DNA of 34,333 nt from Bacteroidota bacterium (GTDB lineage Bacteria > Bacteroidota > Bacteroidia > Bacteroidales > GCA-2748055), in assembly GCA_020047715.1 (NCBI GenBank), contig JAIFNN010000049.1, positions 1 through 34,333 of the forward strand, read 5' to 3'. The notes under the pieces were generated by a model. The model ran no database searches. It saw nothing but the letters and a program-made list of their open reading frames with translations, and was not told the DNA's origin. A program made the translations under genes and the position numbers. Of the stretch, positions 1 to 7,867 are shown in pieces (within the stretch, counting starts at the first letter, position 1; every line of letters begins with the position of its first letter).

Positions 1-72
1 TTCAGTTTCTGTGTCTTTAATGAATCCATAACCTTTGGAGTCATTGAAAAATTTTACAATTCCTTCTTTCAT
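1..72 (-). CDS. Cold-shock protein (CspA family), 5' part only
   Basis: The reverse strand from position 72 reads ATG followed by 23 codons to the window edge, translating as MKEGIVKFFNDSKGYGFI and then KDTETE. This is the N-terminus of a cold-shock domain: the KxFN stretch leads into the RNP1 motif KGYGFI that contacts single-stranded nucleic acid. Family members are about 65-75 residues and act in the cytoplasm as RNA chaperones that melt secondary structure. The remaining two thirds lies outside the window, so length and RNP2 cannot be checked. No Shine-Dalgarno is visible; the leader is very AT-rich. A TAnnTTTG-type -7 element lies about 26 nt upstream of the start. Confidence 0.9.
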   Translation of the reverse strand, partial: MKEGIVKFFNDSKGYGFIKDTETE

Positions 73-98
73 TATAATATAATTTTAAAAATAATGCA

Positions 99-106
99 CA
101 AATGTA
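99..106 (-). promoter_or_regulatory. Candidate -7 promoter element of the cold-shock gene
   Basis: The reverse strand reads TACATTTG, an exact match to the Bacteroidota -7 consensus TAnnTTTG. It would start a transcript roughly 20 nt before the ATG at 72. No good TTTG -33 box is seen at the usual spacing. The rest of the gap to position 357 is AT-rich with no other gene or strong hairpin visible. Confidence 0.35.
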
Positions 107-357
107 TGTCTTAAATTTGAAAATTGCTAATTTATTTCACATTAAAACCAAACAAAATTTCTTTATGTATACTTAGTCTAAATTAACGAGTACTACTTAA
201 AAGCCTGTAATACAGTGGCGTAAACTCAAGAAAAACGATTTATTTCTGTTTGTATTGCTTGATTTTCATACGAGAAATAAGCGATAATATTTGAACTGAT
301 TTAACATTTAAAGTTGATTTCTGGGCAATAATCGTATGCTCTGTATTTGCCTGATAA

Positions 358-1176
358 CTATATTGTAAAGGGTTTGGTCATGATGGCAATCAGTGAATCG
401 AGATCTGCTTTACTCTCCAATCCGAGGCTTTCAACCCAGTTCCCATAAATTGCGTTTGGGAGAACAATAAGTTTACGCCCAAAATCGTCTTTCATAGCTG
501 AGACAGTCTTGTCGCGTTGCTGATAGTCTGCAGTGTCTTCATAGAAATCACCGATATTGTCGCCAACCAGCATCACAACACGATAGTTTTGAGCGACTTT
601 CATTCTCCGGTTTTCTTTGCTGTTTCCCTCGGTTCTTAAAAGGAAGTGCAGACTGTCGACCTGGGGGAATCCTTCGTCTTTCATGTTTTTCAGCGTGCTT
701 TCGAAAACGTATTTCTCTTTGCGGTTGCTAATATAAAAGATGTTAAAGCCTAAAGAATCTGCAAAATTCAAGAAGTCAACCGCTCCGGGAATCGCTTTGG
801 CTTCAGCCAGATTGCACCAATGGTTCCAAAGACTATCATATGATGCATTGATTTCATAGAGCCTCGCCTGATATGGGCTGTTATCCAGCAAAGTCTCATC
901 AATATCCAGAACAATCGCCATTTCTTTTTCCTTTGGATTCTTGAATTTCAGGAGCTCAAGATAGTCGGAAGCTGCGTTAAAGGCCTGATAACTTAGTGCT
1001 TTATACTCAGCGGTATAGTAATTGTATAAAACAGAGTTTACAAAAAAATCGTTGGGAAGGGTCTTTTCATTTTTTTTATCGGGGGAGTCAGGATTTTGAA
1101 TGAAATTGCAGCCTGCAAACGACAAGGAGAACGCAACAGCCAAAAGGAGGCGGGTCAAATTGTATACTTTTTTCAC
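358..1176 (-). CDS. HAD-superfamily acid phosphatase, e(P4)-like lipoprotein
   Basis: This is an outer-membrane or periplasm-facing lipoprotein phosphatase of the 5'-nucleotidase/acid phosphatase e(P4) family, a HAD-fold enzyme that removes phosphate from nucleotides and other monoesters. The chosen GTG start gives a compact lipoprotein signal peptide (positive KK, hydrophobic LLLAVAFSLS, lipobox FAGC). HAD motif I is VLDIDETLLD, with the nucleophile and acid/base aspartates at about residues 91 and 93; motif II is FYISNR and motif IV is VGDNIGDFYED. The length of 272 residues fits the family. An in-frame GTG at 1215 would add 13 residues before the signal peptide and is less likely. No promoter motif was recognised. 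The neighbours do not suggest a pathway; salvage of extracellular nucleotides is the family-based inference. Confidence 0.88.
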   Translation of the reverse strand: MKKVYNLTRLLLAVAFSLSFAGCNFIQNPDSPDKKNEKTLPNDFFVNSVLYNYYTAEYKALSYQAFNAASDYLELLKFKNPKEKEMAIVLDIDETLLDNSPYQARLYEINASYDSLWNHWCNLAEAKAIPGAVDFLNFADSLGFNIFYISNRKEKYVFESTLKNMKDEGFPQVDSLHFLLRTEGNSKENRRMKVAQNYRVVMLVGDNIGDFYEDTADYQQRDKTVSAMKDDFGRKLIVLPNAIYGNWVESLGLESKADLDSLIAIMTKPFTI

Positions 1177-1333
1177 GGAGTTTTTTTTGTAAAAATACAG
1201 ATTTCTTTTATACACTCTTCGTCTTTAAGAAAGGACAGCTTATTTTTGCAATTTGTGTTCTATGCATTGCCTCACCTTCATGTTTTCGCCTGAAATTATC
1301 AAGCTCAATTAGCAGCAATCAGTCTTTCTTTGC

Positions 1334-1341
1334 TATTTTTG
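1334..1341 (+). promoter_or_regulatory. TAnnTTTG match abutting the small membrane gene
   Basis: TATTTTTG matches the Bacteroidota -7 consensus and ends 9 nt before the ATG at 1351. If used, transcription would begin almost at the start codon and the mRNA would be nearly leaderless. No -33 box is visible, so this may be chance. Confidence 0.2.
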
Positions 1342-1350
1342 CAAAAAAAA

Positions 1351-1737
1351 ATGTTGATTCTATCCGTTATCTTTTTTATGGTGCTCATGGCAAGTGCCTT
1401 GTTCATCATCTTTATCCTGGGCTTTTTCAAGACAGATTCACACGCTGTGAAGAAAATATTTCCGCTGGCTTTTTCGGCAGACTCTCCTTTGTATATTTTT
1501 TTTTCAGGCTTGTTTCTTCCTGTATTATTAGTTGCAGGCGCATGGGCGCTTTATTACAGTTGGAGATGGGCCTTGTTGCTTGCCCTTCTTTCTCTTGTAA
1601 CATTGATTTATTCTTCACTGAAATCCTTTGTCTGGGGTGGAGCAGGTGCCGGAATCAGGGTTTCGGAAGTAATACAGCTTGCTGGGTTTGTTGGGGGTGC
1701 CATTTCCATCATTACTCTAATCATGAATTTTCAATAA
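1351..1737 (+). CDS. Small integral membrane protein of unknown function
   Basis: This encodes 128 residues with about four hydrophobic segments: residues 1-25 (LILSVIFFMVLMASALFIIF), about 45-65, 68-88 and 105-127. It has a short charged stretch (KTDSHAVKK) between the first two. I do not recognise a family and see no catalytic motif. The ATG at 1351 directly precedes the first membrane segment; an upstream TTG at 1330 would add only seven residues and is less convincing. It stands alone between a leftward phosphatase gene and a rightward desaturase gene that begins 232 bp later. The coding assignment rests on the uninterrupted hydrophobic pattern and the lack of any competing gene. Confidence 0.6.
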   Translation: MLILSVIFFMVLMASALFIIFILGFFKTDSHAVKKIFPLAFSADSPLYIFFSGLFLPVLLVAGAWALYYSWRWALLLALLSLVTLIYSSLKSFVWGGAGAGIRVSEVIQLAGFVGGAISIITLIMNFQ

Positions 1738-1969
1738 ATCAATATGATTTCTTCGGAACGAAAAAGGTTCTTTTCAATACAGTGGCTCGTGAGGGACTAA
1801 TTTTTTTGCATTAAAATTTCGGTTTTATGTGTCTTCGGATTCTGATAGTGATAAGAAAGGATTAATTGCTGCCTGTCTAAACAAAAGTGGCAGTACATTG
1901 TTATGTTTTAGATTCTCTATGTCGGGGAACGAAATTTAGGTTAACTTATTGAAACAATAGAAATTGGAA

Positions 1970-3076
1970 ATGCAGGAAAACACAATTAAATATCCCAAGA
2001 GCAGTGCTAATGATTTTGTTAGTGTACTCAGAAAGCGAGTCTCAGACTATTTCGAAACCAGAAAAATCTCTCGCTTTGCGAATTTCAATATGGTTTTGAA
2101 ATCAGTAGCAATTTTATCGATCTACCTTATCCCATACTTTGTTATACTAACTGCGGGAATCACTGATCCCTGGCATGTTTTAGGCTTGTGGATTGTAATG
2201 GGAATCGGAAGTGCCGGCATAGGACTCTCAATTATGCATGATGCGAATCATGGTTCTTATTCAAAAAACCAAAAGGTCAATAAGTTTCTGGGTTATCTCT
2301 TGAATTTTATCGGGGGAAGTGCGGTTAACTGGAAGCTCCAGCACAATTACCTTCATCACGGGTATACCAATGTGGAAGGAATGGACGAGGATATCGATCC
2401 GGGTGTTGTTATGCGCCTCTCCCCTCACAAGAAGCGACTTGCTATTCATCGCTGGCAGCATATTTATGGATGGTTTCTTTACGGTCTGATGACTCTATCA
2501 TGGGTTACTTCAAAGGACTATGCCCAGTTGAAACGTTATCGTGAAAAGGGTTTGCTTGTTAAGCAGAATCGTTCTTACCGTTGGCTCCTTATTGAGTTGA
2601 TCGTTTCAAAGGCCTTTTTCTACGGGTATCTGCTCGTACTGCCTATTGTTTTCTCTGCAGTTGCCTGGTGGCAGACCGTAATATTTTTTGTGATTATGCA
2701 CTACATTCAGGGCTTTATTCTCACTGTTGTGTTTCAGCCCGCGCATGTAATGCCCACAACAAATTATCCGTTGCCCGATGGGGAGGGAAATCTCGAAAAT
2801 AACTGGGCCATTCATCAGCTGCTGACCACAAGCGACTTCTCACCAAAAAGTCGCATTTTTTCCTGGTATGTAGGGGGATTGAATTATCAGATCGAGCATC
2901 ATCTTTTTCCCAATATCTGCCATATTCATTATAGGAAGGTCTCCCATCTCGTAAAGGAAACAGCTAAAGAATATGGAATTCCCTATAATGTTCAGGATAA
3001 TTTTATTATCGCCCTGATCAATCATGGCAGGATGCTCAAAAAACTTGGGCGGTATGATACAGTAACTGCAAATTAA
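1970..3076 (+). CDS. Membrane fatty-acid desaturase, acyl-lipid/acyl-CoA type
   Basis: This is a di-iron integral membrane desaturase that puts double bonds into fatty acyl chains, a route to adjusting membrane fluidity. All three histidine boxes are present: HDANH (about 90-94), HNYLHH (about 125-130) and QIEHH (about 307-311). The glutamine-led third box is typical of front-end or linoleoyl-CoA-like desaturases, but there is no fused cytochrome b5 domain. Four or so membrane segments lie at about 43-62, 70-88, 150-170 and 205-250. ATG 1970 is preferred to the TTG two codons upstream. The length of 368 residues is normal. The gene converges on the GNAT gene, their stop codons overlapping. 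The regiospecificity cannot be read from the sequence. A role in cold adaptation is inference only. Confidence 0.9.
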   Translation: MQENTIKYPKSSANDFVSVLRKRVSDYFETRKISRFANFNMVLKSVAILSIYLIPYFVILTAGITDPWHVLGLWIVMGIGSAGIGLSIMHDANHGSYSKNQKVNKFLGYLLNFIGGSAVNWKLQHNYLHHGYTNVEGMDEDIDPGVVMRLSPHKKRLAIHRWQHIYGWFLYGLMTLSWVTSKDYAQLKRYREKGLLVKQNRSYRWLLIELIVSKAFFYGYLLVLPIVFSAVAWWQTVIFFVIMHYIQGFILTVVFQPAHVMPTTNYPLPDGEGNLENNWAIHQLLTTSDFSPKSRIFSWYVGGLNYQIEHHLFPNICHIHYRKVSHLVKETAKEYGIPYNVQDNFIIALINHGRMLKKLGRYDTVTAN

Positions 3077-3681
3077 ACAGCTAATGCTGCCTTTTCTCTG
3101 TTTTTTATAGCAACGAGAACTTCCCGTTTTAGGAACCATACGTTAAGGTCTTCATTGGCATCATACCAGTGATGATAAATTTGAAAACCAACGTATTGAT
3201 AGAGTTTTAAATTTCTTTCGACTGTTGTTTCGATAAGGATAGGGAGATTGTATTCGAGGGATTTTTCATCAAGCAAGCTTCTTATTTCAGCCAAACCTCG
3301 CAGTCCCCTTATTTTTGGATTATTCCCCAACAACCAAACGTAAATATAGTCGATTCCCTGAGGACGAAGGCTTTCAATATATTTTTCCCTTTTCTGAATA
3401 CTTAAAGCTTTCGAAGGCTTGATGCAAAGCATGAACATTCTGAAATATCTCCAGAAATCGTAAAGATTCATTTTGTGGATACTCTTCCTATAATAGATCA
3501 TGGAGGTGCTATAGTCTGAAGAAATAAAAACCCCATTGTATTTGCTTACAAGATCATAAGCGTATTCAGTCATGATTCTCAGCTTTTTCTCTGTGTCCCC
3601 TTTTTTTATTGTTCTTAAAACCCGGGGATTATCAAGAAATGCTTTCGACAGCATATCTACTATTAGCTCTCTTTGATCCAT
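3073..3681 (-). CDS. GNAT-family N-acetyltransferase
   Basis: This is a probable acyl-CoA-dependent acetyltransferase of about 202 residues. The central IDYIYVWLLGNNPKIRGLRG segment resembles the beta4/motif A region in which the pyrophosphate of acetyl-CoA is bound, and the C-terminal part (PILIETTVERNLKLYQYVGF) is the typical motif B ending in Y..xGF. The substrate is unknown. ATG 3681 is chosen over a TTG at 3753 because it begins the conserved fold and leaves a 15-bp palindrome in the leader. The stop codon (3073-3075) overlaps the stop of the convergent desaturase. Several bacterial acetyltransferases of this layout are annotated only generally, so no more precise call is justified. Confidence 0.75.
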   Translation of the reverse strand: MDQRELIVDMLSKAFLDNPRVLRTIKKGDTEKKLRIMTEYAYDLVSKYNGVFISSDYSTSMIYYRKSIHKMNLYDFWRYFRMFMLCIKPSKALSIQKREKYIESLRPQGIDYIYVWLLGNNPKIRGLRGLAEIRSLLDEKSLEYNLPILIETTVERNLKLYQYVGFQIYHHWYDANEDLNVWFLKREVLVAIKNREKAALAV

Positions 3682-3701
3682 ATTTTGAAATTTGTGAAAC
3701 G

Positions 3702-3716
3702 ACACTTCAGAAGTGT
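3702..3716. promoter_or_regulatory. 15-bp palindrome, operator-like, upstream of GNAT gene
   Basis: ACACTTC A GAAGTGT is a perfect 7-1-7 palindrome lying 21-35 nt before the preferred ATG of the GNAT gene. Its size and position fit a dimeric repressor site; no regulator is encoded nearby. Confidence 0.3.
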
Positions 3717-3775
3717 AAATATACCCATTCCGGTTAAATAATTCTAAAATCAATTCAGGAAGATCTTATTTTCGA

Positions 3776-3783
3776 TATTTTTG
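3776..3783 (+). promoter_or_regulatory. Candidate -7 element of the CotH-like gene
   Basis: TATTTTTG matches TAnnTTTG, 78 nt before the GTG start at 3862. A small inverted repeat (CTTATT, loop TCGT, AATAAG at 3799-3814) would lie in the leader. A good AAGGAGAG ribosome-binding sequence follows at 3847-3854, unusual in this window and supportive of the GTG start. Confidence 0.35.
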
Positions 3784-3861
3784 GTGAACTATCCCAATCT
3801 TATTTCGTAATAAGTCATAAATTATTTAATATATTGAGCAAAAAAAAAGGAGAGTAACAAC

Positions 3862-6800
3862 GTGCGAAAATCAACTTCAAAAATATTTCCGGTTCTGCTA
3901 ATTATAGCATTCGCCCTTTCATCAGCTGGGTTGAATGCACAGATATCTTATTCCATTGGAGCCGAGTACAAATTCCTGAAAGGAAAAGATGCTGCAACAC
4001 TTTCCCCGCTATGGAATTCCCCCGGTTTCGATGATTCCGGGTGGGGTATAGGAGCTGCTCCTTTTCGTTATGGCGATGGAGTGGGAGGAACCTTGCTAAG
4101 TGATATGTTAGATAATTATTCAACATTATATTTAAGAGGCGGCTTTTCGGTAAGCAATGCTGAGTTTATTGAAGAGATAACAATTGCTGCTGATTTTGAC
4201 GATGGGTTTATGCTCTGGATTAATGGTAATATAGCTACAAGCGAAAACGCTCCATCTTCTCCCGCATATAATTCCTTTTCAACTGAGCTCAGAGAGTCGG
4301 GATTTTTAAGCACTTATACTGTATCGGCAGAGTCACTGAACTTAATCGATGGGATTAATACCATTGCTGTCCAGGGTTTTAACACAACTCTGACGAGTTC
4401 CGATTTTTATTTCGATATGAGCATCACCGCTGAAACGACTCTGCCTCCGCTCCCCCGTGTAGAGCATGAACCCGTTTTTAGTCAGAATGGTGGATTTTAT
4501 GCTGTTCCGTTTACAATTACAATATCTTCACCGGCACCTGAGTACACTGTTGCTTATACCCTCGACGGAAGTAATCCGGAATTTTCGCCCACCCGAATTC
4601 AGGCTGGAAATTCAGTGAATGTTTTAATAGATCCATTATCATCTGCAGGACGCCCGATAACCCCGGCGGTTATTGTGAGGGCAGCGCTTATTGGAGGAGC
4701 CGATCTCCGGCCATCATTTCCCGAAGGCAGGACCTATATCTTTGCCTCGGAGGTTATCCGTCAGTCGGCTCCCGGGGGAATCTGGCCCTCGACAAATGTA
4801 AACGGTCAGTATATCGACCTCCCTATGGATTCCAAAGTCGCAAACGATCCCCGGTATTCGGATAAGATGGATTATAGTTTGAAAGCCATTCCAAGCGTCT
4901 CCATAATAACAGATATAAAAAGTCTGTTTGATCCGGATTTGGGAATTTATGTCAATGCAGAAGGCCATGGCGAAGAATGGGAAAGGGAATGCTCGGCAGA
5001 ATTGATTAACCCGGATGGCAGTGATGGTTTTCAGATTAATGCCGGCTTGCGCATCCGGGGAGGATGGAGCAGGCATGATGAATACCCAAAGCATGCCTTC
5101 AGGTTGTTTTTCCGTTCCGACTATGGTGATTCAAAGTTGGATTATCCATTGTTCGGTGATGAGGGTGTATCCAAATATGATAAAATCGATTTCAGGTGCG
5201 AACAAAACTATTCCTGGGCTAACGCGGGCTCGGGAGGCTCTTCGGAACACAATACTGCTATACGAGAGGTTTTCTCGAGAGATACCCAACGCGACATGGG
5301 CCAGCCCTATTCGAGAAGCAGGTATTATCATCTTTATCTGAATGGGATGTATTGGGGCTTGTACCAGACTCAGGAGCGAACAGAGGCGAATTTCGCTGCC
5401 AGCTATCTTGGTGGCGAAGATACCGATTATGATGTGGTTAAAGTAAATACAGAAAACTTTAATTATGTAATTGAAGCGACAGATGGCACACTTGATTTGT
5501 GGCAGGTTATCTGGAACCTTTGCTCCGGTGGATTCGAATCAAATACGAACTATTACTTGCTTGAGGGCAAAGATAATAATGGCATCAGAGAAGAGGGAGT
5601 TCCAGTGCTGGTTGATATAGATAATCTGATAGATTATATGCTGGTGATATTTTACACAGGTAACTTTGATTCTCCAACCTCCTCTTTTGGGGGAAATAAA
5701 GGATGTAATAATTTCTTCGCAATAACAGACCGGGTAAAGCAAGACCGGGGATTTATTTTTTGTGCCCACGATGCCGAACATTCGCTGATGTCAGATGCGC
5801 TAAGCCCTGGAATTGGAATGGAGGAAGACCGGGTAAACCTGGCAAGTCGTACTGATGGCAATAATATGGAGGTATATGATTTTCAACGATTCCATCCCCA
5901 ATGGTTGCACGAGAAACTCACGGAAAATGCCGATTATCGAATGAGGTTTGCCGATAGGGCTTATACCTATTTTCGTTCCGGGAATGTATTGTCACCGGAG
6001 GCCTGCAAAGCAAGGTTTGATGCCAGGGCAGTCACAATTGAGGATGCGATTATTGCCGAATCGGCCCGATGGGGTGATTCCAAGGGAACCTTTCCGGTAC
6101 GCACCAAAGATGATCACTGGATTCCGGAGCTGAATGAAGCAAGAAATGTTTTTTTTCCAGGAAGGGACCAAATAATTAAGGACCAGCTTGAATTCGCAAA
6201 GCTTTTACCCGCCCTGCAGCCAACCTTAATAAAGGCGAATGGAGTTACAGTAACTTCAGAAAATCATTCTTTTGAGGGAACTTCCATTATAACTCTCAAA
6301 AATCCTCAAGCTCAGGGCCTGATATATTATACTTTGGATAGTTCGGATCCGAGATTACCCGGGGGAGCAATTAATCCTTCAGCGATAAAATGGACCGATG
6401 GCGGCGATTTCGCCCAAATCTACTCTTCAGTATTAAAAACCAGAATTTACAACTCGGGTGTATGGAGTGCAATGAACTATACAACTCTTTTAAAAACCAA
6501 CGAGGATTATACAAACCTTAAAGTTACGGAACTGATGTACCACCCCCCGGATGTTATCAACGGCACTGATACAATTTTTGGAACATCTCTCGAGTTTATT
6601 GAATTTAAAAATACAGGAAACAACAATCTGAATATTTCTGGTATGAAGCTTGACTCAGCTATTCGCTGTGTTTTTCCTGCAAACACAATTCTGGGATCTA
6701 AGCAGTTTTTTGTTGCAGCTGCTAAGCCTTCTGTTTTTAAAAGTTTTTATGGAATGCCTCCCTCGGCTAATTTTTCCGGAAATTTATCCAACGGCGGGGA

Positions 6801-7278
6801 ATACTTATTGCTTACCGACTCGCAGGACGTTCCTATGATTTCTTTTACCTACAACGACAAGTTCCCCTGGCCGGTTGAAGCTGATGGAGGAGGGTTCTCT
6901 CAAAATTCGGCTGATGTTAATCCCACTGGAAACCCTAATGACTATTGGTATTGGAAAGCCTCAAACGTAAAATTTGGCACTCCCTTTACTGATGACGGCA
7001 TGGTGGCTGTGGAAGAACCAACATTTGAAGATGTCAATGTTTCAATATATCCCAATCCAACGAGTGATTTCCTAACCATTTCATTGAATGTTGAGCGGGA
7101 TTTCGAAGATGTTAGAGTGCGAATATTCAATATGGGTGGAGTGTTATTGTATGATAACGACCTGAACTCTGAAGGCCCAATAAGACTAAAAGATTTTGGG
7201 GTAACACCTGGGATTTACCTGATTCGTTTGGAAGGAGAGGATATTTTAATTACCCGCAAATTAGTGGTTACATATTGA
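3862..7278 (+). CDS. Secreted CotH-like kinase protein with T9SS sorting domain
   Basis: This is an exported 1138-residue multidomain protein. Residues 1-26 are a Sec signal peptide ending LNAQ. Residues 28-190 form a beta-rich module (carbohydrate-binding-like, with FDDGFMLWINGN). Residues 200-295 resemble a chitobiase C-terminal domain (YTLDGSNPE). Residues 340-700 are the CotH kinase-like domain, with LRIRGGWS at 396-403, YLNGMYWGLYQTQER at 492-506 and the metal-binding-like HDAEHSL at 635-641. A second chitobiase-like repeat (YTLDSSDP) lies near 823, a lamin-tail domain at about 888-1000, and a T9SS type A sorting domain at about 1060-1138 starting SIYPNPTSDF and ending ITRKLVVTY. CotH of Bacillus phosphorylates spore-coat proteins; the substrate here is unknown. 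The GTG start is supported by a purine-rich ribosome-binding site. A strong hairpin follows the stop. Confidence 0.9.
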   Translation: MRKSTSKIFPVLLIIAFALSSAGLNAQISYSIGAEYKFLKGKDAATLSPLWNSPGFDDSGWGIGAAPFRYGDGVGGTLLSDMLDNYSTLYLRGGFSVSNAEFIEEITIAADFDDGFMLWINGNIATSENAPSSPAYNSFSTELRESGFLSTYTVSAESLNLIDGINTIAVQGFNTTLTSSDFYFDMSITAETTLPPLPRVEHEPVFSQNGGFYAVPFTITISSPAPEYTVAYTLDGSNPEFSPTRIQAGNSVNVLIDPLSSAGRPITPAVIVRAALIGGADLRPSFPEGRTYIFASEVIRQSAPGGIWPSTNVNGQYIDLPMDSKVANDPRYSDKMDYSLKAIPSVSIITDIKSLFDPDLGIYVNAEGHGEEWERECSAELINPDGSDGFQINAGLRIRGGWSRHDEYPKHAFRLFFRSDYGDSKLDYPLFGDEGVSKYDKIDFRCEQNYSWANAGSGGSSEHNTAIREVFSRDTQRDMGQPYSRSRYYHLYLNGMYWGLYQTQERTEANFAASYLGGEDTDYDVVKVNTENFNYVIEATDGTLDLWQVIWNLCSGGFESNTNYYLLEGKDNNGIREEGVPVLVDIDNLIDYMLVIFYTGNFDSPTSSFGGNKGCNNFFAITDRVKQDRGFIFCAHDAEHSLMSDALSPGIGMEEDRVNLASRTDGNNMEVYDFQRFHPQWLHEKLTENADYRMRFADRAYTYFRSGNVLSPEACKARFDARAVTIEDAIIAESARWGDSKGTFPVRTKDDHWIPELNEARNVFFPGRDQIIKDQLEFAKLLPALQPTLIKANGVTVTSENHSFEGTSIITLKNPQAQGLIYYTLDSSDPRLPGGAINPSAIKWTDGGDFAQIYSSVLKTRIYNSGVWSAMNYTTLLKTNEDYTNLKVTELMYHPPDVINGTDTIFGTSLEFIEFKNTGNNNLNISGMKLDSAIRCVFPANTILGSKQFFVAAAKPSVFKSFYGMPPSANFSGNLSNGGEYLLLTDSQDVPMISFTYNDKFPWPVEADGGGFSQNSADVNPTGNPNDYWYWKASNVKFGTPFTDDGMVAVEEPTFEDVNVSIYPNPTSDFLTISLNVERDFEDVRVRIFNMGGVLLYDNDLNSEGPIRLKDFGVTPGIYLIRLEGEDILITRKLVVTY

Positions 7279-7305
7279 TAAAGGGAAAAATTAAGGGAGC
7301 CGATC

Positions 7306-7344
7306 TTGGTTCTTGAGTGCTTTAATAGTGCCCTCAAGAACCAA
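7306..7344 (+). terminator. Hairpin after the CotH-like gene
   Basis: TTGGTTCTTGAG (7306-7317) pairs perfectly with CTCAAGAACCAA (7333-7344), extended inside by a mismatch and two GC pairs, leaving a 9-nt loop. It starts 27 nt after the stop at 7278. No T-tract follows, so it may be a processing or mRNA-end stabilising hairpin rather than a classical intrinsic terminator. Confidence 0.5.
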
Positions 7345-7390
7345 ATGGCTACTTAAACTGACAGGCCAATAGTTTGAAATACTTCTTCCT

Positions 7391-7588
7391 CTAAGGCACA
7401 AGTTTTATCGATTTGTCTTCTATCATTTCCTGCAGTTGATTCAGCAGGGCCTGCTCATGCTTGTCAATATGGGAGTCTTTGGATGCCTCATTTATGATCA
7501 TGTCATATTCGTGTCTCGTAAGCTTGTGATCTTCAATAGCTTTATCGATTAATTTTCGCAGTTTCTCGGCACTTTCACTAAGTTTCAT
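7391..7588 (-). CDS. Small charged helical protein of 65 residues
   Basis: The protein is ATG-initiated, highly charged and predicted largely helical, with the segments MKLSESAEKLRKLIDKAIED, LTRHEYDMIINEASKD and DKHEQALLNQLQEMIEDKS. The helix-turn-helix spacing with DxHxDxHE recalls small TerB-like or EF-hand-like folds, but I cannot assign a family. No signal peptide or membrane segment is seen, so it is probably cytoplasmic. It is a separate transcription unit between the CotH-like gene (convergent) and the PKD gene (same strand, 280 bp downstream). The codon composition and the absence of a better reading on either strand support it as a real gene. Confidence 0.7.
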   Translation of the reverse strand: MKLSESAEKLRKLIDKAIEDHKLTRHEYDMIINEASKDSHIDKHEQALLNQLQEMIEDKSIKLVP

Positions 7589-7820
7589 AATTGTAATATT
7601 TTCTGTTAATGGTTTTTATTTAAGAGGAACAATTTACGGAACTATTAGTTTACCTCAAAGCGTAAAATTGTTATTTTCGGTTACGAGTAATTTATTTTAA
7701 GAGTCATAGAAATTTCTGTACGCCAAAATACCTTCGCAGTTTGACCGTTCATGTTGTCTTTGTTGAGCTGAGTATTGTGGACGGGTTTGTTTTCCTGCTT
7801 ACTGTGCTTTGAAACAAAAC

Positions 7821-7853
7821 AAAAAAGAGGTGCCCATTGGACACCTCTTTTTT
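7821..7853 (-). terminator. Rho-independent terminator of the PKD-repeat gene
   Basis: AAAAAAGAGGTG (7821-7832) and CACCTCTTTTTT (7842-7853) form a 12-bp perfect stem with a 9-nt loop, beginning 15 nt beyond the stop codon at 7868. The A-tract/T-tract arms make it a classical intrinsic terminator that could work in both directions. Confidence 0.85.
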
Positions 7854-7867
7854 CAATGATTTACCGA

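Noticed and set aside
1177-1215. Upstream GTG start for the acid phosphatase
   Set aside because: It adds 13 residues before a complete lipoprotein signal peptide; the inner GTG at 1176 gives the standard length and layout.
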